DNA from: Bufo bufo
Taxonomy: Eukaryota > Chordata > Amphibia > Anura > Bufonidae
Direction of reading: 5' to 3'
NCBI RefSeq assembly: GCF_905171765.1
Contig: NC_053392.1
Span: forward strand, 503,174,556 to 503,238,555
Length of the DNA stretch: 64,000 bases
Positions 44,401-56,090 of the stretch are shown piece after piece. The stretch's first letter is position 1. Each line of letters opens with the position of its first letter. A program made the translations under genes and the position numbers. Under the pieces are notes generated by a model. That model was not told the origin of the DNA and searched no databases. It saw only the letters and a list, made by a program, of their open reading frames with translations.

Positions 44401-44900
44401 TTATAAATATTTACTTAAAGCACGATTTATTAATCTACAGTCTCCTGGACTAAAGGCCTGGAGAAGGGATTGCCCAATAATTCAATTGGATGATTGGGAT
44501 AATATATTGGTTAATATGGGACTAGTTTCTCACAATTTAAATTATATAGTGGTTCAATTTAATATTTTACACAGAATATATGTTACTCCTTTATGGCTTA
44601 ATAAACGTTTTTGAGAAACACTTCTAATTGTCCATGGGGTGATTCACATGAGGCCGATCACTTACATATGCTCTGGACGTGTATAGAACTAAAAGAATAT
44701 TGGGGGGCAATATATAATTATGTTATCCAAAAATTGAAAGTCGCGATTCCATTTACGGTAAAGTTTTGGATCTTAAGTGATTTCTCTAAGGTAGGGTGCC
44801 ATAAGTACAAACAGATCCTTTTGGTTAAAATAATATTTCTGGCAAGGCTTGGTTCTCTTCAATTGCTCCAAGTATGAATACATGATTAAATCTTGTTAAT
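41407..44900 (+). pseudogene. L1-like ORF2: AP endonuclease and reverse transcriptase
   Basis: Endonuclease starts at about 41,413: VRILTWNVRGLGDKLKR (Asn motif), IISLLETHF (Glu), stop at 41,650, then VIVTGDFKCVIDP, MSRIDLALI and SLSDHLPLTIEL (the terminal Asp-His). The RT part follows a deletion/frameshift near 42,770: AVIVLILKKGKDPLDMSSYR with RPISLLN, FIPNKGTHYN, LSLDASKAFDRVE, RGTCQGCPLS and the catalytic SLYADDVLFYI (about 43,390-43,425). Many stops follow. C-terminal pieces at 44,016-44,877 include WLGIKGSLCCMPFW, FNILHRIYVTPLWL and CPWGDSHEADHLHMLWTC, a CCHC-like end. Would nick target DNA and copy the LINE RNA; inactive here. Confidence 0.9.
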
Positions 44901-45174
44901 AAGATAAAAAGGTATGGAAACATCTTATACAAACAAAGAAATTCTGAGGATAAATGGTTTAAGGTATGGGGAGAATGGATTTTTTAATTTTTCGTACCTC
45001 AATCTTCTCACTATTTTTTTTGTTTTTTGTCGGGGGAGATGGGAGACGCATCGCAAAGGGGCGGGAGTTTGGGAGGGAATTGAGGGGGGGTAAAAGGAAT
45101 AGAAATTATAATTCTTATTGTTTGAATAAAAAAATCATCTCAGCATCAGGACACATAGCCTCAGTGAGTCTAAC

Positions 45175-46200
45175 TATAATTAACATTTATCCCCATTTGA
45201 TAATATATTTACATTATTGGAATCTGGGCGATTGATTAATGCTGAACAAGAATATAGAGTGACTGGGAAGCTATTCTCTAGATCTTGGCCCACCATTAGA
45301 AGGGATCCTTTTTGTGCACCCCTCTTTGGCATAACTTTTATTTACAGGAGGTTGACAAATTATTAGGGGATAGGTTTTGGCAAAAAAGTTATATTTTGTA
45401 TCTTTTACAGGTAGTGAAGAATGGAGAGGCATTGCCTTTCGCTAGTTTAACACAAATGGGAAATTTAGGTAATTTAAGTTGGTTTAGGTATTTTCAGATA
45501 CATTCTGCTCTTTCTAGTGTTAAAGAGGTTTCTTTTTTAGAGATAGACACTTCTTCACCTTTGAAAGTGGTGTTGGAGAGTTCAGGCCATAAGGGCAAAA
45601 TCTCCCAAATATATAAATTATTAATGAAAGCATTTTTTGATAAGGTGGTCTCTCCGGGTCAGAGGGCCTGGGTAACTGACTGCCCAATGGTTACTACACA
45701 AGAGTGGGGAAATATATTTAGTCATTTAAAATTAGTATTGCACAACTTTAATCACATATTGATACAGTTTAATATTATCCACCGAGTCTATATCACGCCG
45801 ATATGGCTTAACAAATGTGGTCTACGAGAATCTTCTAATTGTCCTCCGTGTGATTCACAAGGGATGGATTTTTTGCATATTATTTGGTTGTGTCCAGATC
45901 TAACACTCTACTGGGTCTCAATTCATAATTCCATCACTCAAAAACTTAGAGTAGTACGGTAATTCCCCCTTACACCCGAGTGCTGGATATTGGGTGATTT
46001 ATGTATAGTAAATTGCCATAAGTATCAAAACATCCTTTTGGTCAAAATTATGTTTTTAGCCAGACTCCTAATCACTCCAAAGTTAAATGAATGGTTATAC
46101 TTGGTAAACAAGGTTAAGAGATATGATAAAGTTTTAGTTTTAATAGTTTTTTATTTTATCAGCACCATGAGACAAAAGACAATGGATCAACTAAACGTGG
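45175..46200 (+). pseudogene. Second L1-like ORF2 C-terminal fragment
   Basis: The main frame 45,312-45,962 is a divergent version of the region at 44,130-44,700: WHNFYLQEVDKLLGDRFW against WHNYYLQAIDELGGDQYW, FNIIHRVYITPIWLNK against FNILHRIYVTPLWLNK, and CPPCDSQGMDFLHIIWLC against CPWGDSHEADHLHMLWTC. Short matches continue on both sides (YPHLIIYLHYWN at 45,190). It is a second, truncated element placed directly downstream, not a duplication of the first, because the two differ at many positions. Confidence 0.85.
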
Positions 46201-47293
46201 TCGCAGCCACATAAGAGATATGGGTATAAATGAACAAAGTCAGCAAAACTGTGGTCGCAGCCACTATTGAGTTATATCGTTTGCCATTGGTATATCCAAC
46301 AGGTTAGATACAGTAATAACATATGTTGATTATAATGCAATTATAATACCAAGGCATCTGTGCAGATGCAATCCATCCATCGCAGTTGTGAGGCTGATTC
46401 AAACCTATAAGTCAAGAACGACTAAACATAAAAATAAATAAAAATGAACAATGTAGTCACTAAATTAGTGGCCAGCAAACATTTCAAGTAGTAACCAAAA
46501 CTGTGGTAAGCCACAGAACAAAATAGGGTAGAGTAACAATTAAGAAAAGAAAACAAGAGGGAACGAAGTAGAGGAAGGAGAAGAACCAGAGGAAGAGGGT
46601 GAGGGGGTACTTCAGTTGTATCTCCGTTGTTTCAATAGTCTCCCAGAAGTCCTCTCTCAGGGGGAGTAAAAAGTGCTGTGGATCCACCCACTCCAAGCCG
46701 CCTGTCTCAACTTAGTGGGAATAATTGATGTGGGTATAGAGTGTTCATATCTGCAAGTCTGATTGATCTCTTGTATGCCTGAGGAAGAGGCTGAAGCAGC
46801 CTCGGAAGCTTGCAACTGTGTCATCATCTTTTCAGTTAGTCATTAAAAGGTATCAACCACTAAAAAATGTGAATCTTTTATCTTTTTATCTTATCTTCCA
46901 GCACTGCAGGTTATTACTAAATTCTGCTTCTGCTTATAGATATTCAGAAAGAATATATGTTTTGCAATTGTTAGTGCAATTTTTAATATCATCTCTAAAG
47001 TTTATGTCCACTCTTAAAAATAATTTGAGCATTTATAACCAGTGGTCTGCCACCAGTGGCTCAGGAGGCCTTCTGCATGTGGTTCCCCAACTGTAGGTAG
47101 GTGCAGATACTATTGTGCATTAGTGACACCAGGGAGATCATAGCATTGCTAGAATTTAGTACTAGGATGAAACCATATCATTGGTAGTTAACACTGGGGT
47201 AACAGCTATATTACTTGGTCATATTTTAATAGACTTATTCCCCTTTTAACCCTTTAAGCCACAAGGCTGTAATAGTATGTCGCTGTAAGTGGG
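46201..47293. other. LINE 3' tail and anonymous spacer
   Basis: 46,201-46,480 repeats GTGGTCGCAGCCAC three times within about 75 bp, probably LINE 3' sequence. About 46,775-46,865 (GAGGAAGAGGCTGAAGCAGC, CAACTGTGTCATCATC, TTAAAAGGTATCAACCAC) resembles a repeat tail common in amphibian and fish genomes; class uncertain. No gene. Confidence 0.45.
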
Positions 47294-47680
47294 TAAGGGG
47301 TTTTCCAAGATATTGTTACTGTTGACCTATCCTCTGGATAGCTCATCAGCATCTAACCTAGGGGGGGTCTGACACCCGAGACCCTTGCTGATCAGCAGTT
47401 TGAGAAGGCAATGGCGCTCACAGCTCAGCTCACCAAGTACAGCACCGTCCATTTAATAGCGGCTGTGATTGGTATCGCAGCTCAGCCATGGAACTAAGGA
47501 ACGTGATGTCACATGGCCTAGGGAAATCTGCAAGAAGGCTGCGGTGCTACTCCAAGCACCGGGGCCTTCTCAAACAACTGACCAGCGAATCTCCCAGGTG
47601 TCGGACCCCCATCGATAGATACTAATAACCTATCTAGAGGATTGGTCATCATTAACAATATATCAGATAAACCCTTTTAA
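47294..47680. mobile_element. MITE with CCTATCCTCTGGATAG motif
   Basis: Imperfect inverted ends: GGGGTTTTCCAAGATATTG at left, and at right CAATATATCAGATAAACCC. Inner block GACCTATCCTCTGGATAG faces CCTATCTAGAGGATTGGTC. A possible TAA lies at both edges. The interior is GC-richer with the CTCAGC/GCTGAG type. A common frog MITE layout. Confidence 0.65.
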
Positions 47681-48029
47681 TCCTTAACAACATACTACAG
47701 TATTAAGTTGCTGTGATGGTGTGGGTTCAGGACTGTGTCCACACCATCAGCTGGCACCTCGTTTTTGACCCCTGCAGTTTAACCCCTCATATGCCACAGT
47801 CAGTAGCAATCATGGCATCTGAGCAGTAAGACAAAGGGAGAGAGTTCTTTCTGACCTCCACTTGCACTTGAACACAATCGTGGGGTGCAAAGTGATTGTC
47901 TTGGCAGCCAGGGACCATCTGTAGGCAGGATGTAATAGAAGGCTGGTAAAAATGCCTATACATTGCACTACATATAGTACAAGTGATCAAATTATTTCAG
48001 ATTCAAGTCCCTTAAAGGGACTAAAAAAA
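47681..48029. other. Anonymous spacer
   Basis: Contains a hairpin GATGGTGTGGGTTCAGGACTGTGTCCACACCATC (about 47,714-47,748). No gene. Confidence 0.5.
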
Positions 48030-48370
48030 GGAAAAAACGTATATACATTACAATACATTTTTCAAGAGCAGTGATACTATGGAACTCTCTGCCTGAGGAG
48101 GTGGTGATGGTGAGTTCACTAAAAGAGTTCAAGAGGGGCATGGATGTATTTCTGGAGTGGAGTGGTTATAGTTACTAGATTTCTTGATCCAAGGAGTTAT
48201 TCTGATTGCCTTATTAGAGTCGGGAAGGAATTTCTTCCCCTAAAATGAGGAAAATTGGCTTCCATCTCATGGGGCATTTTGCCTTCCTCTGCATCAACTT
48301 GCAGGATAACAGGCTAAACTGGATGGATGGATATCTTTTTTTCAGCCTTATAAAGTATGTTACTATGTTA
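48030..48370 (+). repeat. LINE-type 3' tail repeat
   Basis: Reads GGAACTCTCTGCCTGAGGAG, GGGGCATGGATGTATTTCTG, GTCGGGAAGGAATTTCTTCC, GGCATTTTGCCTTCCTCTGC and ends near TATGTTACTATGTTA. In translation it gives NSLPEEVVM...GMDVFLEW, the decayed C-terminus often seen at 3' ends of amphibian non-LTR elements. The GGAAGGAATTT and GCCTTC(T/C)TCTG(G/C)ATCAA blocks are shared with the 244-bp tandem repeat at 13,934-19,560. Confidence 0.7.
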
Positions 48371-49050
48371 TTTATCACACACATGTATCCCAAATTGGTA
48401 TCAATAAACATTACAAAAAAAGAGCCCCCACATAGCTCTGTTGGTAGAATAATACAAAAACGGTATTAACTTGTTTTCTCTATAATCCTACTAAAAAGAA
48501 AAAGGGGGTCAGTCATCACATCCCAATATGCAGGTGCACGTAGCCATGGCTGAAAGCACAGAGCCAAAAAAACAATGTGACAGCACTCTGCAAACACAAA
48601 TAAAATACAATAATGCCATAATGATTAGATTTCAGCCCTGAAGCATGTAGAGTTATAAAGGAAGTTGTGCCAAGTTTTGAAGTTATCCCCTATCCATAGC
48701 CCAGCCCACTCCTACCAAGAGATGAGGAATGGGATGGGTAGCCCCATTCCTGATGTCAACCATACCTCACCTCCTGGTTTACAGGCCAAACATTAAATAA
48801 CATTACAAACCAAACATTTGCAGATACCTCATGTACTGGGGTACTGTACTATTATATGGTAACAGGGCAACATAATATGTTGTCACCAATGCAACTGTAC
48901 AGTCTTGTCACCTGGGTTTTCCAAGACCCTTAACAGCAAGTTGATCTAGCTATATGAAGGGATTTATCACTACATAATTAGGCAAAGTCAGCAGTCTGGG
49001 AAAGCTGGATAGCAACCTCTGCAGAGATAACCATGACTATATACTATATA
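48371..49050. other. Anonymous spacer
   Basis: No gene or clear repeat seen. Confidence 0.4.
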
Positions 49051-49866
49051 CAGTACAGACCAAAAGTTTGGACACACTTTCTCATTCAAAGAGTTTTCTT
49101 TATTTTCATGACTATGAAAATTGTAGATTCACACTGAAGGCATCAAAACTAGGAATTAACACATGTGGAATTATATACATAACAAACAAGTGTGAAACAA
49201 CTGAAAATATGTCATATTCTAGGTTCTTCAAAGTAGCCACCTTTTGCTTTGATTACTGCTTTGCACACTCTTGGCATTCTCTTGATGAGATATGCGATAA
49301 AATATACACCATAGGATGCATCAACAATACAAAACATATATAAGGGGTTTCTGTGATAGATGCCCCACTGCTGGTAAAGCTAAGGTAAGCAATAAAACTG
49401 CTGCGTCTGAGTGGACGCACGCAGTCTTACCTAAAGCAAAGGTAAGTATTAAACCGGCCGCGCTCTGTGGACGCAATCAGTCTCACCTGACCAACAACAA
49501 TACAAGACATAAAATAAAGGGGTTCCAGGATAGATACCCCACAGCTGATTGATACAATGGTAAGTATAGAACACTGCTGCGCCTGTGTGGACGCGAGCAG
49601 TCTTACCTGACCAACCAGGTGACCAGGATCGGCATGACGGGGAATGATGCTGTGATGGAACTGGGTGTAGAACAGAGATGCAGTCACGGGAGTGTGAATA
49701 CTGTGCCCTAATTAGCCCTATACACTTGGTAGGAAGGGGGCTGCTCCCATACTGCCTGTCTACACAGAGCACCCGTCCTGAAAAGGACGACCCCGTCAGG
49801 ATACCTGTCCCTAGTTATGGACCTGATCACTAGTCTAACAACAATAATTATAACTACAGACCTCCC

Positions 49867-49900
49867 GACGTGGCACGTTTCTGTCGTGTCGACTCCTCAG
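49867..49900 (-). ncRNA. Hammerhead-ribozyme-like motif (minus copy)
   Basis: Identical to 55,089-55,122 on the other strand. CTGAGGA core, 4-bp helix II (GTCG/CGAC, loop ACA), one extra A, GAAA core, short helix III (CGTG/CACG) and TC at the predicted cut. CCC and GGG on either side can form helix I. Hammerhead motifs are reported from Penelope-like elements of many animals. The extra A before GAAA departs from the consensus, so activity is unproven. Confidence 0.6.
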
Positions 49901-50624
49901 GGGGATTCAGTACATGTAGAAAAAAGAGACAGTGTGTACCACCTTAAACTGCAGATAGCAGGTAAGCATATCCTGCAGTAAAGTGGTTACACTACAAAGG
50001 TAAGCTCAAGCACTCAATATAGGAGCCTGAGGGCAGACATACAAGGTGCAGGATTGTCATGCTGCAGAGGGATAGATGCTCCTCCGCTTGTTGGTGTGTG
50101 AGGATATAGTGATCCTCGCCAAAGGTAATATCCCTATGGTTTAGGGGGTTCCTCAACCAATACCAGCCACACTGACACATACCTTGTTGGAGTTTAAATA
50201 GAGCCCAAACGCGCCTCTTCTTGGGAGACCGCCCTGTCAGCATCTGCGTCGGCGTCTGACGTCACGCGCATGCGCCGCGACGCACCAGACGCCGCCGCCC
50301 ATACCACATGATTATGGCGACCCATCCGATCCAGGGGAGGAGGGTGTGAGCGGTTACGTAAGAGACTGTGTCAACAGGAAGTAACCACACAGCACGACTC
50401 ATGATAGAGGCGTCTGTGATAACGCTATGACACAGAATCATAGCAAGATTAGACTGACATTTTTTGCAGGAAATACAAGAACACGGACAGGTTACAGAGA
50501 ATTATAAACATGAGGCAAAGTGGGTTTGAATTAATAATGACATAGATGTTTCAGATGTGTTCATCCCATCACTTAGAACGGGATGTCACCGTTAACCTGG
50601 GATGTATCCTTTTTAAAGGGGCCA

Positions 50625-53040
50625 TCACCGCAATCTATATGAAGCACCCATAATCAAGCCTTCATTAAGGCCACGAGGTGCAGATGTTTTGAGATGGAAT
50701 ATCCATCTGGATTCTTGTTGAAGCAACCGCCTATCCCAGTCACCCCCTCTCAAGGGGGGTTTGACAAGATCGATACCCAGGAACTTCAAGGAGGCTTTAC
50801 CATTATGCACAGTATGTACATGTTTTGAAATTGGGGTATCTCATTTGTGTGAGATATCCCCTATATGCTCCCCTATCCGTCTCCTGAATTCCCGTATCGT
50901 CTTGCCTACATATTCAATCCCACATTCACATTGGATCCGATAAATGACCCCTCTAGATTTACAAATAATGAAATGTGGGATTGAATATGTTTTGCCTGTA
51001 ACATTGCTCACAAAAGATTTGGTAACTTGTATGCGCTTGCACGCTATACAATCACCACATCTATAACAGCCCTGGATCCTACATCGCAACCATGTGGTCT
51101 TAGTGCGATCAGGTGCATAGTGACTGTGCACGAGTTTGTCACGGATATTTGGTCCCCTACGGTAGGTGATTTGTGGTTGATCACCCAAGACATCTTTCAA
51201 GTCAGGGTCCATTTTGAGGACTTCCCAATGACGTTTAATAATCTGTCTGACTTGTTGGGACCCCCTATCAAAATTGGTGATTATTCTCATGATCTTGGTT
51301 TGCGAGGTGGATGGTGGGTTAGGGGTGAGCAACGAGCTTCTTGGACGAGACAGGGCTGACTGGAACGCTGCTCTCAACACATAGTCGGGGTAGCCCCTGG
51401 ACAGAAATCTCAACCTTAAATCAGCTGCCTGGTGAATAAAATCATGTTTGTCTGAGCAGTTGCGTCGTAGTCGCAAGTATTGGCCCCTAGGAATTCCTCT
51501 CCTGAGTGGGAGGGGATGGTTACTCTCCCATCTCAGGAGGGAATTCGTGGAGCTCTCCTTCCTAAAAATTGACGTGTCAAGTTCCCCCCTTGCATTCTTG
51601 GAGATTTTAATGTCCAGGAATGGCAATGATGTAGGGTGCGACTCACACGTAAAACGCATGCCTATGTTATTCTGGTTGATATGTTGGACAAAGGTTTCAA
51701 AAGTCCCTTGTTCACCATTCCACAGTATAAAGATGTCATCAATGTATCGCGCCCACAAGCCAATTTCATAGGTATCCAACGCCTCCTCTTCCCTAAAAAC
51801 AATGGTTTCCTCCCACCAGCCCAGGAATAAATTTGCATACGACGGGGCACACGGACTCCCCATCGCAGTACCTCTGAGCTGGTGGTAGGTCCTCCCGTTA
51901 AAGGTGAAAAAATTACGTGTTAGGGTAAACTCGAGAAGACGCAGGACAAATTGGCTGTGGGCGCGATACTGACATCCCCGTGATCGTAGAAAGTGTTCTA
52001 CTGCGGTGAGGCCCAGATTGTGCGGTATAGATGAATAGAGGGCCTCCACATCGATGCTGGAAAGAAGGCATGTCTCCTCCAATGTCAGACCCTCCAGACG
52101 TTTAAGGAGGTCAGTAGTGTCCCTGACATGGGAGGGGAGAGCTGTAACAAAGGGTGCCAATACCTGATCGATATAAATACCCAGATTCTGGTTGAGATTG
52201 TCCACCCCCGACACTATGGGTCTCCCCTTCAGAGGACTAACCCCCTTATGCACTTTGGGGAGACTATAGAACGTAGATTTGCGGGGATGCAAAGGAAATA
52301 GAAAAGCAAATTCCTCGGCAGTGATGACATTGGAGGTTTTCGCCTCATCCAAAATATTTTTCAGTTCCCGCCTATAACCCTCAGTAGGGTCGTGATTCAA
52401 AACTTCATATGAACCTTTGTCTGACAGTATGTTCCTGCACATATTCTTATAGTGCGCCGAGTCCATGACCACAATATTTCCCCCCTTGTCAGCAGGTTTA
52501 ATGACAACCTGGGGGTCATCTGCTAGTGAAGAGATGGCAGTGGTCACAGACTCGGCGCAGTTGGACTAATGTGTGGATACTTTAAGGTCCTCCAGATCCC
52601 TGGTGACCATGTTCAGGAACACATCAATACATGATAATTCGTTCGCAGTGGGTGGCATTGTGGTGCTTTTGACTTTTAAATTAGTAAACGGACCGTTACC
52701 CTGGGTTTTACCCTCCTCAGAATTCAAGGAATGTAGAAGTTGTACATCCTTCAGTAGGTCTGTCGGAATACCCAATTCGAGGCATTCGCGGCGGTCCATG
52801 AGTCTAAAGTGCTTATGCCACCTTAATTTGCGAATAAATAAATTAATGTCTTTGACAGATGAAAATCTATCGAATTTGGGGGTCGGTACAAAAGTCAAGC
52901 CTAGTTCTAAGGCTTTAGTCTCGTCACTGCTGAGTACACGTGAGGAGAGGTTGATGACTTGTGGTCCTAGAACTAGTTGGGGGGCTTCTGTGTGCGACTG
53001 CGTAGCGGATATTCCATTGTCTGATTGAACTGACCTAAAA
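50625..53040 (-). pseudogene. Penelope-like RT + GIY-YIG protein (minus copy)
   Basis: Self-copying enzyme of a Penelope-like retroelement. It enters already inside the N-terminal region (SSRVLSSDETKALELGLTFV, FVPTPKFDRF) and has an in-frame TAG at 52,566. The main frame 52,547-50,841 reads: VVIKPADKGGNIVVMD (RT1-like), SLPKVHKG...GRPIVSG, SSIDVEALYSSIPH (catalytic Asp), RGTAMGSPCAPSYANLFL, WARYIDDIFILWNG (YIDD active site) and LPFLDIKI. Then a Cys-rich CRIQGCYRCGDCIACKRI and a GIY-YIG domain, GVIYRIQCECGIEYVGKTIREFRRRIGEH. A TGA at 50,838-50,840 replaces the CGA (Arg) of the other copy; the frame then continues to 50,625. Two lesions and 5' truncation. Confidence 0.93.
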
Positions 53041-53041
53041 C

Positions 53042-54364
53042 TGTCCTGCGTCTTCTCGAGTTTACCCTAACACGTAATTTTTTCACCTTTAACGGGAGGA
53101 CTTACCACCAGCTCAGGGGTACTGCGATGGGGAGTCCGTGTGCCCCGTCGTATGCAAATTTATTCCTGGGCTGGTGGGAGGAAACCATCGTTTTTAGGGA
53201 AGAGGAGGCGTTGGATACCTATGAAATTGGCTTGTGGGCGCGATACATTGATGACATCTTTATACTGTGGAATGGTGAACAAGGGACTTTTGAAACCTTT
53301 GTCCAACATATCAACCAGAATAACATAGGCATGCGTTTTATGTGTGAGTCGCACCCTACATCATTGCCATTCCTGGACATTAAAATCTCCAAGAATGCAA
53401 GGGGGGAACTTGACATGTCAATTTTTAGGAAGGAGAGCTCCACGAATTCCCTCCTGAGATGGGAGAGTAACCATCCCCTCCCACTCAGGAGAGGAATTCC
53501 TAGGGGCCAATACTTGCGACTACGACGCAACTGCTCAGACAAACATGATTTTATTCACCAGGCAGCTGATTTAAGGTTGAGATTTCTGTCCAGGGGCTAC
53601 CCCGACTATGTGTTGAGAGCAGCGTTCCAGTCAGCCCTGTCTCGTCCAAGAAGCTCGTTGCTCACCCCTAACCCACCATCCACCTCGCAAACCAAGATCA
53701 TGAGAATAATCACCAATTTTGATAGGGGGTCCCAACAAGTCAGACAGATTATTAAACGTCATTGGGAAGTCCTCAAAATGGACCCTGACTTGAAAGATGT
53801 CTTGGGTGATCAACCACAAATCACCTACCGTAGGGGACCAAATATCCGTGACAAACTCGTGCACAGTCACTATGCACCTGATCGCACTAAGACCACATGG
53901 TTGCGATGTAGGATCCAGGGCTGTTATAGATGTGATGATTGTATAGCGTGCAAGCGCATACAAGTTACCAAATTTTTGTGAGCAATGTTACAGGCAAAAC
54001 ATATTCAATCCCACATTTCATTAATTGTAAATCTAGAGGGGTCATTTATCGGATCCAATGTGAATGTGGGATTGAATATGTAGGCAAGACGATACGGGAA
54101 TTCAGGAGACGGATAGGGGAGCATATAGGGGATATCTCACACAAACGAGATACCCCAATTTCAAAACATGTACATACTGTGCATAATGGTAAAGCCTCCT
54201 TGAAGTTCCTGGGTATCGATCTTGTCAAACCCCCCTTGAGAGGGGGTGACTTGGATAGGCGGTTGCTTCAACAAGAATCCAGATGGATATTCCATCTCAA
54301 AACATCTGCACCTCGTGGCCTTAATGAAGGCTTGATTATGGGTGCTTCATATAGATTGCGGTGA
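53042..54364 (+). pseudogene. Penelope-like RT + GIY-YIG protein (plus copy, 5'-truncated)
   Basis: Open from 53,042 (RLLEFTLTRNFF), through GTAMGSPCAPSYANLFL and WARYIDDIFILWNG, to CRIQGCYRCDDCIACKRI. A one-base deletion at about 53,972 shifts the frame before the GIY-YIG part (53,939-54,364), which holds GVIYRIQCECGIEYVGKTIR and the complete C-terminus ending GASYRLR. RT motifs before the catalytic Asp are absent. It keeps Arg where the minus copy has TGA, so the two copies carry different lesions. Confidence 0.93.
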
Positions 54365-54639
54365 TGGCCCCTTTAAAAAGGATACATCCCAGGTTAACGG
54401 TGACATCTGGTTCTAAGTGATGGGATGTACACATCTGAAACATCTATGTCATTATTAATTCAAACCCACTTTGCCTCATGTTTATAATTCTCTGTAACCT
54501 GTCCGTGTTCTTGTATTTCCTGCAAAAAATGTCAGTCTAATCTTGCTATGATTCTGTGTCATAGCGTTATCACAGACGCCTCTATCATGAGTCGTGCTGT
54601 GTGGTTACTTCCTGTTGACACAGTCTCCTAGGTAACCGC

Positions 54640-54800
54640 TCACACCCTCCGCCCCTGGATCGGATGGGTCGCCATAATCATGTGGTATGGGCGGCGGCGT
54701 CTGGTGCGTCGCGGCGCATGCGCGTGACGTCAGACGCCGACGCAGATGCTGACAGGGCGGTCTCCCAAGAAGAGGCGCGTTTGGGCTCTATTTAAACTCC
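54640..54800 (+). promoter_or_regulatory. Possible promoter in Penelope-like terminal region
   Basis: A CpG-rich stretch (54,680-54,745, with ATGCGCGTGACGTCAGACG) is followed by a TATA-like CTATTTAAACTCC (54,788-54,800), upstream of the hammerhead-like motif. The mirror copy is at about 50,180-50,340. Promoter use is inferred from composition and from known promoters in Penelope-like terminal repeats. Confidence 0.4.
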
Positions 54801-55088
54801 AACAAGGTATGTGTCAGTGTGGCTGGTATTGGTTGAGGAACCCCCTAAACCATAGGGATATTACCTTTGGCGAGGATCACTATATCCTCACACACCAACA
54901 AGCGGAGGAGCATCTATCCCTCTGCAGCATGACAATCCTGCACCTTGGATGTCTGCCCTCAGGCTCCTATATTGAGTGCTTGAGCTTACCTTTGTAGTGT
55001 AACCACTTTACTGCAGGATATGCTTACCTGCTATCTGCAGTTTAAGGTGGTACACACTGTCTCTTTTTTCTACATGTACTGAATCCCC

Positions 55089-55122
55089 CTGAGGAGTCGA
55101 CACGACAGAAACGTGCCACGTC
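55089..55122 (+). ncRNA. Hammerhead-ribozyme-like motif (plus copy)
   Basis: CTGAGGA (55,089-55,095), helix II GTCG-ACA-CGAC (55,096-55,106), extra A (55,107), GAAA (55,108-55,111), helix III CGTG-C-CACG (55,112-55,120) and TC (55,121-55,122), with cleavage predicted after 55,122. Flanking CCC (55,086-55,088) and GGG (55,123-55,125) can pair as helix I. Helix III is minimal and self-complementary, as in other retroelement hammerheads thought to work as dimers. It lies in the non-coding part of the element, downstream of the ORF. Confidence 0.62.
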
Positions 55123-56090
55123 GGGAGGTCTGTAGTTATAATTATTGTTGTTAGACTAGTGATCAGGTCCATAACTAGGGACAGGTATCCTGACGGGGTC
55201 GTCCTTTTCAGGATGGGTGCTCTGTGTAGACAGGCAGTATGGGAGCAGCCCCCTTCCTACCAAGTGTATAGGGCTAATTAGGGCACAGTATTCACACTCC
55301 CGAGACTGCATCTCTGTTCTACACCCAGTTCCATCACAGCATCATTCCCCGTCATGCCGATCCTGGTCACCTGGTTGGTCAGGTAAGACTGCTCGCGTCC
55401 ACACAGGCGCAGCAGTGTTCTATACTTACCATTGTATCAATCAGCTGTGGGGTATCTATCCTGAAACCCCTTTATTTTATGTCTTGTATTGTTGTTGGTC
55501 AGGTGAGACTGATTGCGTCCACAGGGCGCGGCCGGTTTAATACTTACCTTTGCTTTAGGTAAGACTGCGTGGGTCCACTCAGACGCAGCAGTTTTATTGC
55601 TTACCTTAGCTTTACCAGCAGTGGGGCATCTATCACAGAAACCCCTTATATATGTTTTGTATTGTTGATGCATCCTATGGTGTATATTTTATCGCATATC
55701 TTATAAAAGCTATATTTTAAAAGGATATTTCCCCACACTTCACACTGTGGGCCACCGGCAGCTTTGAATCTTGAAATATCGGTGAGACTTTTGTCACCAT
55801 TAGTCCCACTCAGGTACCATTCTCTTGATGAGCTTCAAGAGGTAGTCACCTGAAATGGTCTTCCAACAGTCTTGAAGGAGTTCCCAGAGATGCTTAGCAC
55901 TTGTTGGCCCTTTTGCCTTCACTCTGCGGTCCAGCTCACCCCAAACCATCTCGATTGGGTTCAGGTCTGGTGACTGTGGAGGCCAGGTCATCTGGCGCAG
56001 CACCCCATCACTCTCCTTCATGGTCAAATAGCCCTTACTTTCAAAGTTTTCCCAATTTTTTGGCTGACTGACTGACCTTCATTTCTTAAA

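Larger units (their letters stand above)
39916..44960 (+). mobile_element. L1-like LINE (decayed)
   Basis: Plus-strand non-LTR retrotransposon. It has a purine-rich 5' region with a G run (39,987-40,003), an ORF1 remnant, an ORF2 with endonuclease and RT, and a 3' C-terminal region. Many stops and frameshifts. A second partial copy of the 3' part follows at about 45,175. Clade L1/Tx1 is inferred from ORF1 and endonuclease style. Confidence 0.9.
49290..55817. mobile_element. Penelope-like element pair, head-to-head
   Basis: 6,528-bp insertion flanked by the 15-bp duplication at 49,275-49,289 and 55,818-55,832. A minus-strand copy (53,041 down to 49,290) and a 5'-truncated plus-strand copy (53,042-55,817) meet at about 53,041 with a GCAGGACA microhomology. 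The arms 49,290-51,948 and 53,042-55,699 are near-identical inverted repeats of 2.66 kb with about 1.1 kb of unique spacer; the plus copy has about 118 extra bases at its 3' end. Each encodes RT and GIY-YIG endonuclease. Confidence 0.93.

Noticed and set aside
51027..51771. Plus-strand open frames opposite the Penelope-like RT
   Set aside because: They are antisense shadows; the minus-strand frame holds the YIDD and GIY-YIG motifs, and the mirror copy shows the same shadows.
50841..52547. 568-codon RT frame as a telomerase or host gene
   Set aside because: The GIY-YIG endonuclease domain, duplicated inverted copy, target duplication and lesions identify a Penelope-like element.
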